A stretch of 64,000 nt of DNA from Liopterus haemorrhoidalis (lineage: Eukaryota; Arthropoda; Insecta; Coleoptera; Dytiscidae), in assembly GCA_963971575.1 (NCBI GenBank), contig OZ020616.1, positions 37,118,306-37,182,305 on the forward strand. The letters run 5' to 3'. Shown here in pieces: positions 12,323-23,264 of the stretch (the first letter of the stretch is position 1; each line of letters begins with the position of its first letter). A model generated the notes under the pieces. It was not told the origin of the DNA and did not search any database. It saw only the letters and a list, made by a program, of their open reading frames with translations. The translations under genes and the position numbers were made by a program.

Positions 12323-13058
12323 ATATTATATTAGTATTGAAACAGCCGAATACGGACACGGCGATGAAAGAGATAGACTCCATACACAATTAAGAAATAA
12401 CTTCAGTTTTGGGAAATATTGTTTCAATAGGTTAGGTATTTAAATCGATAGTATTTATAATGCTGCATACCTAAACGAAAACTTACTGCACGCTACTGCT
12501 GTGATTTTATGTTTGGATTATTGACGGGGGGGGGGGGTAGCCATACTTGCTATTATATTGTTAGTCATTTCATTCATGAATAGTCGGTTTTTCAGAGGAG
12601 GTTTTTTACAATTTTATTTTATTCAAATATGCCTTACCAATCTTAGAAAGTCGGGATTAAGAATTGCAGACAAAATTATTTATCTCCTTGCGACTATGTA
12701 TTTTTGTTTGTCTGGGTTTTATTTCGTAGCTGGAGAGAACCAGCTTTGTGTCTGTCTTCGACGGTTCTCCATCTCTTGGACGGATGTCCCAAGGATCTTT
12801 CTCCAGAAGGTCGTCCATTTTTCCATATATTTCTCCCTCTTTCATCTACTCTACAATGTTCGTCTAATTTTTTCTTCTATTTGTCCATTCGACTGCTGCT
12901 TGAATGCTACAGGTTTCATGAATATATTTTGTGGGTTTTCTGTTTCTCAAGCTCCTTCTATAGCTCGTAGAACTTTAATTTCTGTGGTCTTCATCATTTA
13001 TTTAGTATTTTTCGTCTTCGCTCTGGTTTCTGTGACATATGAGTACAGGGTGTATTAT
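12323..13058. other. unrecognised stretch with a homopolymer
   Basis: A run of about 12 G lies near 12525-12537. The reverse strand at 12.6-12.97 kb has a lysine/glutamate-rich decayed frame that could be old LINE sequence, but I find no motif that proves it. No gene is called. Confidence 0.4.
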
Positions 13059-13061
13059 TAG

Positions 13062-13166
13062 ATATGCTCGTAGTCATTTCTAACGGTTTATTATCGTCAG
13101 CCGCAAGCACAGAGCAATTTTAGCGCACTTCTACGCGTGTCGGACGATAATAATGACTACGAACAG
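13062..13166. repeat. foldback repeat
   Basis: CTCGTAGTCATT, then TTATTATCGTC at the left, is mirrored by GACGATAATAATGACTACGA at the right, giving a hairpin with a small interruption. It may be a tiny MITE or its end product. Confidence 0.6.
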
Positions 13167-13229
13167 ACCTTCGAACAGATACTTAAATAGACCTAGATAC
13201 GTAAATAGGCGCTAATATCCATAGATACT

Positions 13230-13258
13230 CTTAGCTTTACAAAAATTGTAAAGCTAAG
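13230..13258. repeat. perfect 13-bp hairpin
   Basis: CTTAGCTTTACAA, a 3-base A loop, then TTGTAAAGCTAAG. It is short and AT-rich, with no longer stem around it, so I do not call it a microRNA. Confidence 0.8.
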
Positions 13259-13689
13259 TTAACATTCTGGACTAATGTTATAAAAAATTATTTAGTAATT
13301 TCATTCATGAAGACTCATGGTTTTTTTGGGTTTATTTTGATGTAGTTTATTTGTGTTTTATTTTTTGGCTTGCCTTGAACGTTTTTTTCCAATGAATGAA
13401 ACTTGGAATACATTTTGTTTTTTACTCAGAAGCAGTGTTATATTTTTAAAGATTTAATTTGTTACACCAACATTTGAGCTCATCAATTATATTGACTGAC
13501 TTTAAAATATATTTTGGACTATTTGTGTCAACATTGAACGTGCTTTTTGGTTTTAGCTTGATTATATGTATATAGTAGTATTTGAGAATTTTTTCATCTT
13601 ATCCATGTTTTGCATCTGTAGCTCTTGGCTTAGCCTCGTACTATATCTTACACAACAGGAATAAACATGCACTTCTCTTCTTTGGTGTA

Positions 13690-13880
13690 TTATGTATATA
13701 AAAGACCAAGTGTCTGTTTGTTTGTCTGTCTATCTGTCGTAACGTAACGCGAAGTTCCTGGGTGCTAGCGGGTCTTACAGCGTGCGGTCGGTCACGAACT
13801 GAGTGGTGGGGAACGACATACTCCAACAAGCAGCTCGCTTACCGAGACCAGAGCTCTGCAGTGAGTACATATCGGTGGCT
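13690..13880 (-). repeat. RTE/SINE-like repeat end
   Basis: TATATAAAAGACCAAGTGTC, followed by TGTTTGTTTGTCTGTC, is the reverse-strand form of the GACAGACAAACA...TATATAA end seen at 9.15-9.2 kb. The following GC-richer stretch (GCGGGTCTTACAGCGTGCGG) may belong to the same element. Its other end was not found. Confidence 0.45.
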
Positions 13881-13935
13881 TGACAGAAGAATGTTGTGCG
13901 AAGGACATGTTTTGTATGTTGAATTGATGTTACGC

Positions 13936-14150
13936 AACATATGGCCCGGGGCCCGTGTCCGGTCCGATACTATTTTTTTAACTTTAAACGACACGCATCG
14001 AGCGAATTTTTAGGATTTCCTAGGTATAAGCAGATACAGCTAAACCATTGATGTCCAGCATATGGCCCGCGGGCCGTATCCGGCCCGATACTAATTTTGA
14101 AATGACGCGCATTAAGCGGCTTTTTAGGATTTCCTAGGTATAATCAAGAA
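13936..14150. repeat. two-copy tandem repeat of about 120 bp
   Basis: CAACATATGGCCCGGGGCCC at about 13936 and CAGCATATGGCCCGCGGGCC at about 14056 start two related units. Both contain CGGYCCGATACTA, an ACACGCAT or ACGCGCAT block, and TTTTTAGGATTTCCTAGGTA. The GGCCCGCGGGCC core resembles sequence near hAT element ends. No 8-bp duplication is visible. Confidence 0.7.
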
Positions 14151-14261
14151 ACGTTTTTGTTTTGTTAATATACGCAGAATCATGCACATTTTAATAATTG
14201 ATTCCTGCTTATATTGATTTTTATTCGATATCTGTTTGCCAACATCGTTGTCTCTAGGCTG

Positions 14262-14614
14262 CTATACTCTATCTCAGAAAGACTGATTGTAAAAAGTTAT
14301 TGTTTTTTCACACAGAAGCGGCAAAACAAAAGCGACAAAATATGAATAGTTCGAAACGAAATATTGTTAAAAACAACCGAGTGTGCCGCACATCTTATAT
14401 GGGAATACGAACTAGGGTTAAACACATTAGATCATAAAAATTTTACCCTAAAATTTTGAGGAAAGATATGGTCACAGGCGTGCGTTTAATAAAATGATAA
14501 ATAGTAATATAGAAATACGCAAAACCAATTTAAACGTGTTTAAAATGTGTACGCCACTGGTAACTCCCTGACAAAATGATTTATTACTATCAGTCTTTCT
14601 GAGATAGAGTATAG
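14262..14614. mobile_element. MITE with 26-bp perfect inverted repeats
   Basis: Positions 14262-14287 and 14589-14614 are exact reverse complements over 26 bases (the left arm starts CTATACTCTATCTCAGAAAG). The 353-bp element has no open frame of note. Such exact ends suggest fairly recent activity or fold-back conservation. The superfamily is unclear because no target duplication is evident. Confidence 0.85.
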
Positions 14615-14884
14615 TTCGTAGCACTGAACAAAAATAAACCTTTCCTAAGTTAAAATTCGCCGTATTTTTTGTGAGATTTTGTTATAAAATATTATTATTT
14701 TAACAGTCTTCAACGTGTATGTTAATTTTTATTGTGCTTATATTATATTTTATAATGTTATATTTCATATTTTCCACGAGTGCCTATTATGTATTCTGAA
14801 TAAGAGTTGTTGTATTATATCTGGCTGTCGTGTTTAACGCTAATATTGTATAACTAATTACATTTAACAAATTTAACTAATGTT

Positions 14885-14963
14885 TACTTTTTCTTCTTGT
14901 TGCAGGTGAGTTTCCTTATTTAAGTAATCATTTACAACATTTAGCGAGTTAATTATGGTAAGA
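14885..14963 (+). promoter_or_regulatory. candidate recursive splice site with short cassette exon (site 1)
   Basis: A pyrimidine-rich tract (CTTTTTCTTCTTGTTG) runs into CAG at 14903-14905, which is followed at once by GTGAGT at 14906-14911. Acceptor and donor therefore abut with no exon between them. A second donor-like ATG|GTAAGA lies at 14955-14963, which would define a 52-base cassette (14906-14957). All three frames of the cassette contain stops. The core CAGGTGAGTTTCCTTATT recurs exactly at 40.73 kb in the same layout. This arrangement is known for recursive splice (ratchet) sites in long insect introns, so assigning the function here is inference. Confidence 0.4.
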
Positions 14964-15814
14964 TTACGACTTAGAAATAACTAAAAATATCCTTTAAAGC
15001 CTCAGAGCTTCATTATTCTTATATATTTACGTGACTATTTCCTGTGCTACTCTCTTATCAACCCTATTTCTGCTAAAAAGATACGCTTGTTTACTGCAAA
15101 CAAGGTAAAAAGAAAAGCTTGTAACTATTTTATTCAGACATTTAGATAACATGAACAGCAAATTTAAATATCTTAAATGCACGAAGAATGCATAATATCT
15201 TCGCACGCGCTTTCAACTTCGACTATACATTCATATAAAATTGGATTGCAACAATTTTATTTTAACCCAGTGGCGGTAGATCAATTCAAATTTAAATATT
15301 TATAGTCAAATTGATAATCAATTTATCCAGGTTTTTATATAAGTATAAATAATTTTAACTCAGTTTAATAAAGCTTGTTGAACTTGTCAAAACTTGTCAG
15401 ACTTGGGGAAGGTTGATTACAAAAAGTCGACCCAAACATCATTTTAATTAGATTTCGGACAATACTCAAGATACACTCCTATTATTTAAGAGGATCCGCA
15501 CTATTTGCGCAAGAAAATTACTGTATTGATAAATAAATCATAGAGAGTAACAAATTTAAAAATATAATGGAAGTAAATCAATGAACAATGTATGGTCATT
15601 ACATATAATTTTGTTAGATTTTTATCAACTGAATACTTCGTCTTCTTCAGCTCTATCCTAGTAGGATATGTGTTTCCTTCAACTTATTCATCAATAAATG
15701 TCTCTTTGGTTATACTATATCAGTTAGTCATCTTGAATTTTCTTCTCCTTTACGTCGTCTTTTTATCGGCTTCTAGGTCTGCCTTGAGGTTTTCTTAGTA
15801 CGCAGCTCGATCCT
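14964..15814. other. no recognisable feature
   Basis: AT-rich sequence. The open frame at about 15.6-15.8 kb has no recognisable domain. Confidence 0.5.
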
Positions 15815-15908
15815 GGTAGGGGTGCAAAAAGGTGCTCCGCATCTGGGCGGCTGAACCCAGCTGTTGGCCGTTTATGTTGTGGCAAATGACCTAAATGAAT
15901 TTGAATTA
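15815..15908 (+). repeat. LINE-like 3' end fragment (copy 1)
   Basis: GGGGTGCAAAAAGGTGC, then CATCTGGGCGGC and TGTTGTGGCAAATGA, then TTTGAATTATT. A matching fragment lies at about 32450-32532 (GAGGTGCAAAATGTGCCCC, CACCTGGGCGGC, TGTTGTGGCAAATGA). Both sit in the same orientation. They look like the 3' end of one retroelement family, though no coding part is attached. The mariner at 15909 is inserted in its tail. Confidence 0.55.
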
Positions 15909-16600
15909 TTAGGTCGTCAAAGATGAAATTTGTAGAAGAAAAAGGCCAAGTTGTTTGATAACTTACAAATATAAAGAATTATTTTATTCATCAAAGAATG
16001 CACCCTATTGCCTATACACTTTTGCCATTTAAGCGGTAGCTTGTTCAGACCGGTGGTATAAAACCCTGTCGGACGCGAGTCAATTAGTTCCTGGAAGGCC
16101 AGTTTTACAGCATTGTTGGAATTAAACTGTTTTCCTATTAAAAAGTTGTCTAAATTGCGGAAGAAGTGGTAGTCAGTGGGGGCTAGGTCTGGTGAGTATG
16201 GAGGATGATGAAGAAGCTCCAACTCCAATTCCTGTAGTTTTGCCACAGTCATTTGTGCAGTGTGTGGTCTAGCATTATCATGCAATAAGATAGGAGTCTA
16301 TCTGTTGACCAGTCTAGGCTGTTTTTCTTTAATTTTTTGCATCATTTCGTCCAATTGGTTGCAGTATATTTCTGCTGTGATCGATGAGCGAGGTTTTTTG
16401 TTTTGCTTGGTTTTTAAGTTCCCTGTACGAAATTTGGCAAACCAATTTGATATTGTCTGCTACGTAGTAGCACTATTAGAGCCAAATACATTATTAGAGT
16501 TTCGCGCGGTCTGCGATGCCGTAGTTCCACGTAAGAACTCATACTTCATAATAGTGCGAATTTCCGACCGTTCCATTGTCAACAACATTAATTTAAAAAA
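15909..16600 (-). mobile_element. internally deleted mariner element
   Basis: The reverse-strand transposase remnant runs from about 16576 to 15990. The element's right end (window-left) is TTAGGTCGTCAAAGATGAAA after a TA, as expected for mariner. The matching inverted repeat beyond 16600 was not found, so that end is lost or too diverged. The interior has lost the middle of the transposase. Confidence 0.75.
15990..16576 (-). pseudogene. mariner transposase with catalytic core deleted
   Basis: A single reading frame starts MERSEIRTIMKYEFLRGTT and continues through SNWFAKFRTGN, the N-terminal helix-turn-helix region of mariner transposases. After KPRS it jumps to a segment just before the second catalytic aspartate (LDEMMQKIKEKQPRLVNR). 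It then reads LLHDNARPHTAQ and HHPPYSPDLAPTDYHFF. The two remaining aspartates are 34 residues apart, the mariner D,D34D signature. The first catalytic aspartate and its surroundings (well over 100 residues) are gone. Two in-frame stops (after NSATT and after LVNR) and a frame change near the C-terminus (GAFFDE then stop lies in another frame) confirm it is dead. Confidence 0.9.
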
Positions 16601-17415
16601 AAAGTTTTTGATATTTTTTGAGCATACTGACAGTTATAGTCTCAGTCGTGATGCTCAGGAAGAGTATTTTTTACCCAATGGAAAAATATTTGGACTTCTT
16701 ATTTACGAATGTGTCTTTAGTGTTCAGTTATTCTCTTTTACTAACACGATTTCTTGTGAAATATGGTTGTAAAGTAATAATTCTTTATAAAGCATGTTTT
16801 TCCTGTGCACGCCGCTGTGTTACACTTTTATAAAGAAGTATATTCTTCATAGATATTTCATCGTTGGTGAATTTGTAATATGGATACCACGTGCCTCGCA
16901 ATATCTTATTATGTGCAAGCTCTAAACACCCAGGCTTTCTTCGTAAATAATATCTATGTTGGAAAGGTATAAGACGCCCGGCGTCTCTTGCCGCCCGCTG
17001 CCACCGCCACATACCGAGCGTCTTGGCGTTACGCGACGTTGCGCGGCATAATTAAATATTTCAATGATGTTGCTTGCTTCCCTCTTCCTTTATTTTGTAC
17101 TTGTTTTGTTTCAAAATAAGATTATACTGTGGTAGATACATTTTAGTTTTAAACAGTTGACTAACTAATTTTATAAGAGAAGAAAAATATTGAAAGGTAA
17201 ACAGAAAACTTTCAACAACTAACTACTTAGATAAATTAGTTTACAATTTAACTTCTTGAATCCTTCTAAAATATTTGCTAAAAGATTGTAAGAATAATAT
17301 TTAATTTGCTTTTATTGTTGGGAAGATATCAGTACATAAACTGTTCTTTCATATTATATTTAATGCAGGTTGAATAAGACACATGATGGGGATGAAAAAA
17401 GTCATGACCAGTAAA
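16601..17415. other. no gene recognised; small GC-rich patch
   Basis: Positions about 16968-17048 are GC- and CpG-rich, including AGACGCCCGGCGTCT, a 7-bp-arm palindrome, and GCGTTACGCGACGTTGCGCG. The rest is AT-rich with no supported feature. Confidence 0.5.
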
Positions 17416-17419
17416 AATT

Positions 17420-17645
17420 GGAAATAGATCTAGCAAGAAACCTGAAGTGGAAATGGACCCTACGTATACCGAGATTAGTTGGATGTAAGTGGACAATAAA
17501 AATTCTGGAATGGACACCATGAAACTAATGGAAGTACGGTAGACCACCATATAGAGGGACGAACAATATTAATAGAACTTAATAAAAAATTGGGTATTGT
17601 AATGTCTCGGGTACATGGACAGAGCACTAAAGTATTAAAGTGAAC
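17420..17645 (+). mobile_element. LINE ORF2 C-terminal relic
   Basis: The + strand reads LARNLKWKWTLRIPRLVGCK, then WTIKILEWTP, then a GRPPYRGTNNI segment. This follows the tail pattern of LINE reverse transcriptases (KLKWKWAGHIAR...RWT..ILEW.PR...R.RGRPP.RW.DDI). Stops and frame changes are frequent. Only about 75 residues remain. Confidence 0.6.
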
Positions 17646-18317
17646 ACCAGTTTTAGTACTAAATACCATTATATTGTTTTAGTATACAGGCGAGAATAAT
17701 GAATAGCAATCATTCCTATTTATTCGGTCGGGTAGTTACCCTACTATCACTTTTATCGAATTTATTGAACTTTTTTGAATACTAAACGTATGTAGACATG
17801 TGTTTTTAGTAAACGCAGACAGTATGGTGCATTGTTGGTAACCTGCAGGTAGATTTGGCAGACTTAAAACTCAATTATTAAATACTTATAGTGCGATTTA
17901 CCGTTTATGAATAGAGAATATGGCAGTAAAATGAACAGTAGGCACCACCATGAAATTTGTCGAATTGTGCCGAGATAATGAATATCTGTGGAATACACAA
18001 TTGCTTAATTATAGAAACAAACTAGCTCGAGACACAGCACTAAGAAATAATGTGGACGCAATGCCTATTGAAGATTTTAATGCTGGTCTTGGATGAATTA
18101 CTGGGATGTCGTGTTAACTGCGAAATGTTTGCTTTTACTACCAAGTTTAAGCAGTTCGTTCGAGTTACTGGCACCATGTAACCTCGGCATTAACCCAAGA
18201 TAAAAACATTTGGAGAATAAATGGGAAGGTCTGTGTTCAGCAGTGGCCGAACTATTTGACCAGCATACTGGAAAAATACTAAAATATAGGAAATTCATGT
18301 CACTTAAAAAATAAATA
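17646..18317. other. no recognisable feature
   Basis: I see nothing I can support in this stretch. Confidence 0.5.
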
Positions 18318-18319
18318 TA

Positions 18320-18640
18320 CAGTAAAACCTTGGATTGTGAGGAACTTAGTCTGCGAGTGTTTTGCAAGGCGAACAAAATTTTCTAATTAATTTTAAATTG
18401 ATAAACAAGCGAGGTCTTGCAATACGAGTTGTACGTATATGCTTTGTCTGCCGAGCGTCGCGTGATCACAACTGAACTGATGGTTCTTCTTTCTCTCGCT
18501 GCGGGATTATGGGTAATCGTTTCCTATGCTCGGTTTCAAAAGGAGGCGAAGGCAACTATCATTGGATAGGTACCTTGTTAAAGTCGCACAAAATAAAAAA
18601 GAATACAGTGAGGCAACAGATAGTAGTAATTCCGTTATAG
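18320..18640 (+). mobile_element. pogo/Tigger-type element, deleted
   Basis: It begins after TA with CAGTAAAACCTTGGATTGTG, a Tigger/pogo-type terminal repeat. Typical subterminal sequence follows (GCGTGATCACAACTGA, GATGGTTCTTCTTTCTCTCG, GCGGGATTATGGGTAATCG). Shortly after this, a frame reads FKRRRRQLSLDRYLVK, resembling the extreme C-terminal tail of Tigger transposases. The catalytic domain is absent and the opposite terminal repeat was not found. It looks like an internally deleted, decayed copy. Confidence 0.7.
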
Positions 18641-18755
18641 TGGAAAACGTCCTACCCATACTAGCCACGATTATTTTCATAGTTAAGTGCAGATTAATTT
18701 GTTTCATGTATTTTTACTTTATATTTTGTTTTAACCATTTTTATATGAATATTTT

Positions 18756-19222
18756 CGAACCGCCAATATATATAAGGGAGGTATTGTGATATATACATAC
18801 CGATTTTGACACTTCGAGATTTCGATGGATCTCCACGAATTGAGGTCCCTACATAACGTTTTGACTATTTTTAGCATGATGTCTGTTTGTCTGTCGGTCT
18901 GTTTGTCGGTCCGTGTACACGTACAGAGCAAATTCGGCTGAAAGGATTTTTTTTTATGAAACTCCGTAAACTTGACATCAATTGCACGAGTTCATCAACT
19001 TTTGGTAAATATCGGTTAACTAGAAATGGGAGTTGTCGGTTTTAAGATTTTTGCGAATATTTCACAACAGAGAAATATTTCGAAAAAAAAAAAAAAAAAA
19101 CAAAAGTTGCTATAAAAGCAATAACTAACAACCTTTATTTGAGACATTTTTTGATAATGCAGCATAAATTTAATAAGTACTTTGTGATGGCGGTCGATCC
19201 TGTGGTGGCCACAGCTATTGTT
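18756..19222 (+). mobile_element. repeat family with (GTCT)n, copy X
   Basis: It starts near CGAACCGCCAATATATAT, then runs GGGAGGTATTGTGA, CGAGATTTCGATGGATCTCC, a GTCTGTTTGTCTGTCGG tract and GCAAATTCGGCTGAAAGGAT. It ends near GATGGCGGTCGATCCTGTGG. The same order is present in reverse at 26.7-27.34 kb. The open frames in both copies translate shared non-coding sequence (SWRSIEISKCQNRY) and are not genes by themselves. CCGACCGYCA-like inverted ends suggest a DNA element. Confidence 0.7.
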
Positions 19223-20300
19223 TTTTGGGTTGTGAAACGAAACATCTGAGTTTTCATTATTTCTTATGGGAAATTCTCATATACGAGTGCTTTCGATTGC
19301 AAGCACGTTTCCAGAACGAATTATGCTCGAAATCCAAGAATTTATTGTATATATTTTTTACAGTACCATCTTAAGAGTACGAAAACATAGAAAGATTGTT
19401 TTCAGCGCTGATTTATTGGCGCCTATAAAGGCTTGTCATCGGCGCTTGTTGATGCTCAAATATTGTTATTGATTTATAGATACGAGATCCATGCGCTTAC
19501 AGGTACTGACAATCTTTATACGTGTTCTAGTACATTTGAAAATAAATTGAAATTTATGTTCGACGGTCTGCGTTGCTATTCAGCACCTATAGTCGCCGAC
19601 AATAATCTTTCTACGTTATCGTACCCTAAGATTTAAACAATTAAAACTAAAGGCAATTCACAAAAACGTTTTAACATTTCAATGCTAAGTGAACTATAAA
19701 CTTTTCAAGTTTTTATAATGATCTTAATTAAATTTTAATACTCATTTAAACGAAATAAATTTCTTTTGGGCAATTTCAGTTTAAAACGCTCTCAAAATAC
19801 CGTAAATTTAAGTACCTAAATTATAGCGATTTGAGAATTACCTCGACAGATTTTTATAAGCTGTAGGCTGTGGTTTAACGCTTGATTTAACATGTCTTTG
19901 TTATAGCAAGGGTCATAGATGCCGTTAGGTGTCATGTGATCTTTAGAAATAGCGGATCAAGCTAAACTTCAGTAATTTACTACAAAAAAGGAAAAAAATC
20001 ATTAACTTAAATTAATAGCAATTTTTTATTTCATCTATTAAATACTTGTTGGAAGATTTAAAAAGATTCGAGATAAAATTGGTAGCACAACAATAAACCT
20101 GATTAAAATATTGAGATTGCAAGGTTTTTTCTAAACAGCAAGTAGGGAAAAATTTAAAACGGACAGATATTGCGTAAGAAACATTTTTTTTTGTCAAATA
20201 TATTTAATAGGGCCGCTGCGTGTGGGTCTTCAAATTGTGCACTTCACATTGGCTGCTCAGCAAAAGGATGGCATTTCGGGTGGATTCTAGTAGAATTCTG
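19223..20300. other. no recognisable feature
   Basis: Several 60-70 codon open frames are present. None carries a domain or similarity I recognise. Confidence 0.5.
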
Positions 20301-20313
20301 CTATACTCTATCC

Positions 20314-20456
20314 CAGGGACGGACTGGCTATCCGGAATTTAGGAAAGTTCCCGGTGTGCCCAAAAATTTTGGGACCGTTCCGTGTTGAATTTACTACAAA
20401 TGGGATGGTTGGGTCGGTAATCTCCAGGTAAAAATTTAGGTTCTAGTCCATCCCTG
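20314..20456. mobile_element. short hAT-like MITE
   Basis: A 143-bp element with inverted ends CAGGGACGGACTGGCTA and TTCTAGTCCATCCCTG. It is flanked by CTCTATCC (20306-20313) and CTCTGTCC (20457-20464), an 8-bp target duplication with one mismatch. There is no coding capacity. Removing it restores CTATACTCTATCC joined to CAAAAG, which resembles the terminal repeat of the MITE at 14262. Confidence 0.85.
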
Positions 20457-20464
20457 CTCTGTCC

Positions 20465-21040
20465 CAAAAGGGCAATAAAAAAGTAATTAAAACGACTGAT
20501 TTACACTGCTTAACAAAAGTAATCGGATTAGGGGGTGAATAAGGTATAAACCAAAGACGACAGTACCACTTCGGCAGTGTAAAACGGATCTGGAACAACC
20601 AATCATATGTCTGCCTTTTCGCGTGCGTTATAAATCAACTCTCTGCCTTTTTGGGGCAGACTATAGTAGAGGGTGGCCTTATTAAATTTTGTACTTAGGC
20701 GGCATTGGGTTCGATTGTAATAAAGGGTGGTCTTACGAATGCGCACATGCTGCTGACACCCAAGCAGCGGCTTTAATCTTTAATGTCCTGCGCAATTTTT
20801 CTACTTTGGAATATCTCTAAATTATTTTGAATGAGGCGGGTTGGTTTAAAAATCTGAAAAATTGAGAGCGATACACGTTAATGTAAACAAAATTTTTATC
20901 AGTATTGGTTATTAAATTAAAGCTATTAATACTTGTATTAATGGATGAAAAATATTTTGAAACGCGTCTTTATTAAGAAGCGTTTTTGAACAAAAAATAT
21001 CCCGTGCAAAATATGTATGAAGATATATAATTTTTTAGGA
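20465..21040. other. no recognisable feature
   Basis: I cannot support any feature here. Confidence 0.45.
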
Positions 21041-21826
21041 TTTTGTAGGTATGACCAAGAAACCCTTATAGCTTTACTCATTTGTGTTTGTCTGTCTTTC
21101 TGTCTATACGGTAGCACATTAAAATTTGGCATGCTTGTTACTGCTTTGTGAGCCACATATAGAAAAATTATTGGAGTTCAAAAAAAAAAAAAAAAAATAC
21201 CATGGATAAGTTGTTAACAAATATATATTCAAGGAAAACATAAATATTTTTTTTAAAATTTTGATTGATGTATCAAATGAAATCTCTTAATGCACGGGTG
21301 AGCCAATAAAATTTTATTTTTGATTTTTTTTTATGGGATTTTCCCCAAATATGTGCAATTACATTTTTATCTCCACCCTATTTCCCTAGGAGTTAATTTA
21401 ATTCATTTAAAAGATCTCAATAATGTACATTCATGGGAACCAGAATAGTTCAGCAGGGATTAGTTTTTAAAAAAATATAGGATTTTGTGCCGAATAAATA
21501 ATTTATGTTAATAAATAGTTTATATTTATTGTGTAGTACAAAAGAATGCTCTTAAGACATAGATTAAGGAACGAAAAGAAGTTTTTTATTTATTTATTTT
21601 ACACCGTACTTTCAATATTTATCTGACTGGAGTATCTGGGTATGCTGCGCTTTTATGCGAGCGATTTTCAAGTACGTTTGTAAATCTTTAAATGGAAGCA
21701 CGTGGATTATTCTTTCTAATAGTTATCGAAATTTATGATTTTCTAATATGTACTCACAATTTGTTATCATTTAAATACCTACAAGACCCTGAAATGTGTG
21801 AAAATTTACACTTCACACAATTTTTT
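21041..21826 (-). mobile_element. 1-kb repeat family, copy C (inverted, diverged)
   Basis: On the reverse strand it starts TGTGAAGTGTAAATTTTCAC and then AGGGTCTTGTAGGTAT near 21812. It passes a block related to TATTCCGGTTCACACCAATG (near 21435), and ends with AATTTGGCATGCTTGTTACT, a GTCTGTC tract and AGGATTTTGTAGGTATGACC near 21045. This matches copies A and B in order, with more divergence and some internal loss. No tRNA-like module is recognisable. Confidence 0.7.
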
Positions 21827-22627
21827 TTTTTTTTTTATTATACTCTGTCATTAAATCATTTATTTAATTCTATCTAAATTTCTGTCTTAAATATTAAAAT
21901 GTATACAAAACGTTTAATTTTGCAACATTCTAAAAAATTTACATCTTCGAATAAATCGCGATTTAAAAACAAATATCTACAAAAATCTATAAAATTAGTA
22001 CCTTTTTGTATTTAAATAGATTAATAAATGATTTTGATACATATCAATGAAGCGTTGTTATTACCAATGTTGGTCGGTAGATCGTATCTGCAAGTTCTAG
22101 ATTAATGTCATCTGATTAATAAAATTTATATTCAGAATTAAAATTTAGTATTCATTATCGACAATAATATAAAAAATTGATGTGAAGTGTGAATTTTCAC
22201 ACATTTCAGGGTTTTGCAGGTATTTAGTAAGTGAATGATGATTATTTGGGTTGCCAAAACAAATTTTATGTCAAAATATTTTTTTATGAATTTTAATTCG
22301 AATGCCTATTACCATTATTTAAGTTTCTAAAGATGTGCAGTATTTTTTTATATATAAATATAAAGTTCATTAAGATTTTAAAAATTGCGCCAAATGGCTT
22401 CAAATTGCGCCAAATGGTTTCATTGGTTGTTTCTAGTCATAGCTCCTCCCTTTGATTTCGTGTACATTCTAACAGAATTAAATTATAATTTCAACAATTT
22501 CCACTGGTTATTAAATTTACGCTTTTAAAAATTAAATGCAACATTTGCCAAAATATAACTAGAATTTTGAAAAAATGATTTAAACAAAATAACAATGCAA
22601 AAAAAAATAAAAAATAATATTGTTTCC

Positions 22628-22700
22628 TTCTTGGGGATTTGAACACTCATTTTCTCGGTCAGAATGCTAGTACCGTAACCATTCCACCAAGACACACGTT
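22628..22700 (-). repeat. tRNA-like module inside copy A
   Basis: On the reverse strand TGTCTTGGTGGAATGGTTAC supplies an A-box-like block, and GTGTTCAAATCCCCAAGAAG supplies a B-box-like block. The outer CTTGG and CCAAG could pair as part of an acceptor stem. It occupies the same position as the module in copy B, but the two differ a great deal between the boxes. Confidence 0.5.
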
Positions 22701-23175
22701 ATACTCTACTGTGTTATATAACTATAAGTTTTCAACATTATTAGCAAAAAACACAAAAAATGCTTTTTTTTTCCAAAAACATAATCTGATCAAAAATTCC
22801 TGTTGTACTATTCCGGTTCACACCAATGTACATTACATAGAATTTTTTCAGATTTTTAGTTTAAACCATCTGGGCTACAGGGTATGGGACAAAATTTTTT
22901 TTGCACTATTTTGGCAAAAATCGCTTCAAAATAATTTATTTTGCGAAAATAAAAATTTGATCGTTAATCCACGTACCAAGGGCTTTCATTTGATACCCTA
23001 CTCAGAATTTTAAAAAAATATTTTTTTTTTCGATGAGCTCATATTTGTTTATATTTTTAGGGGGATATGTTTTTTAGATGTTTTAGTATTTTTCCTATGT
23101 GCGGGTAAAAGAGTTGTATAAGCATGCCAAATTTCAACTCTCTAGCTTTAGCCGTTTGGCTACAATTTTTACCGA

Positions 23176-23213
<38 letters not shown>
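23176..23213. repeat. (GACA)n microsatellite
   Basis: About nine GACA units in copy A. The shorter tract at 24622-24645 is in copy B. Confidence 0.95.
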
Positions 23214-23264
23214 GACAAAATGACGGTATAAGGGTTTTTTGGTCATACCTACAAAACCCTAAAA

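Larger units (their letters stand above)
22170..23264 (+). mobile_element. 1-kb repeat family, copy A
   Basis: The inverted terminal motifs are AGGGTTTTGCAGGTAT (22208-22223) and ATACCTACAAAACCCT (23245-23260), 15 of 16 matching. Sequence similarity to copy B extends about 38 bases further left, through TTGATGTGAAGTGTG and GAATTTTCACACATTTC. The interior carries a tRNA-like block on the reverse strand, then TGTACTATTCCGGTTCAC, CTACAGGGTATGGGACAAAA and a long (GACA)n tract. Open frames (22.6-23.0 kb) are repeat sequence without a recognisable domain. The family resembles dispersed arthropod repeats with AGGGTT ends and a subterminal GTCTGTC tract. Confidence 0.75.

Noticed and set aside
12558..13061. 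167-codon open frame as a real protein
   Set aside because: The composition is typical of translated AT-rich DNA (F, L, S, I, C rich), with no domain and no splice or start context.
13230..13258. microRNA precursor
   Set aside because: The stem is only 13 bp with a 3-base loop and no extended duplex. It is far too short for a miRNA hairpin.
22214..22225. TTTTGCAG|GTATTT as a splice signal
   Set aside because: It is part of the terminal repeat of the 1-kb element and recurs in every copy.
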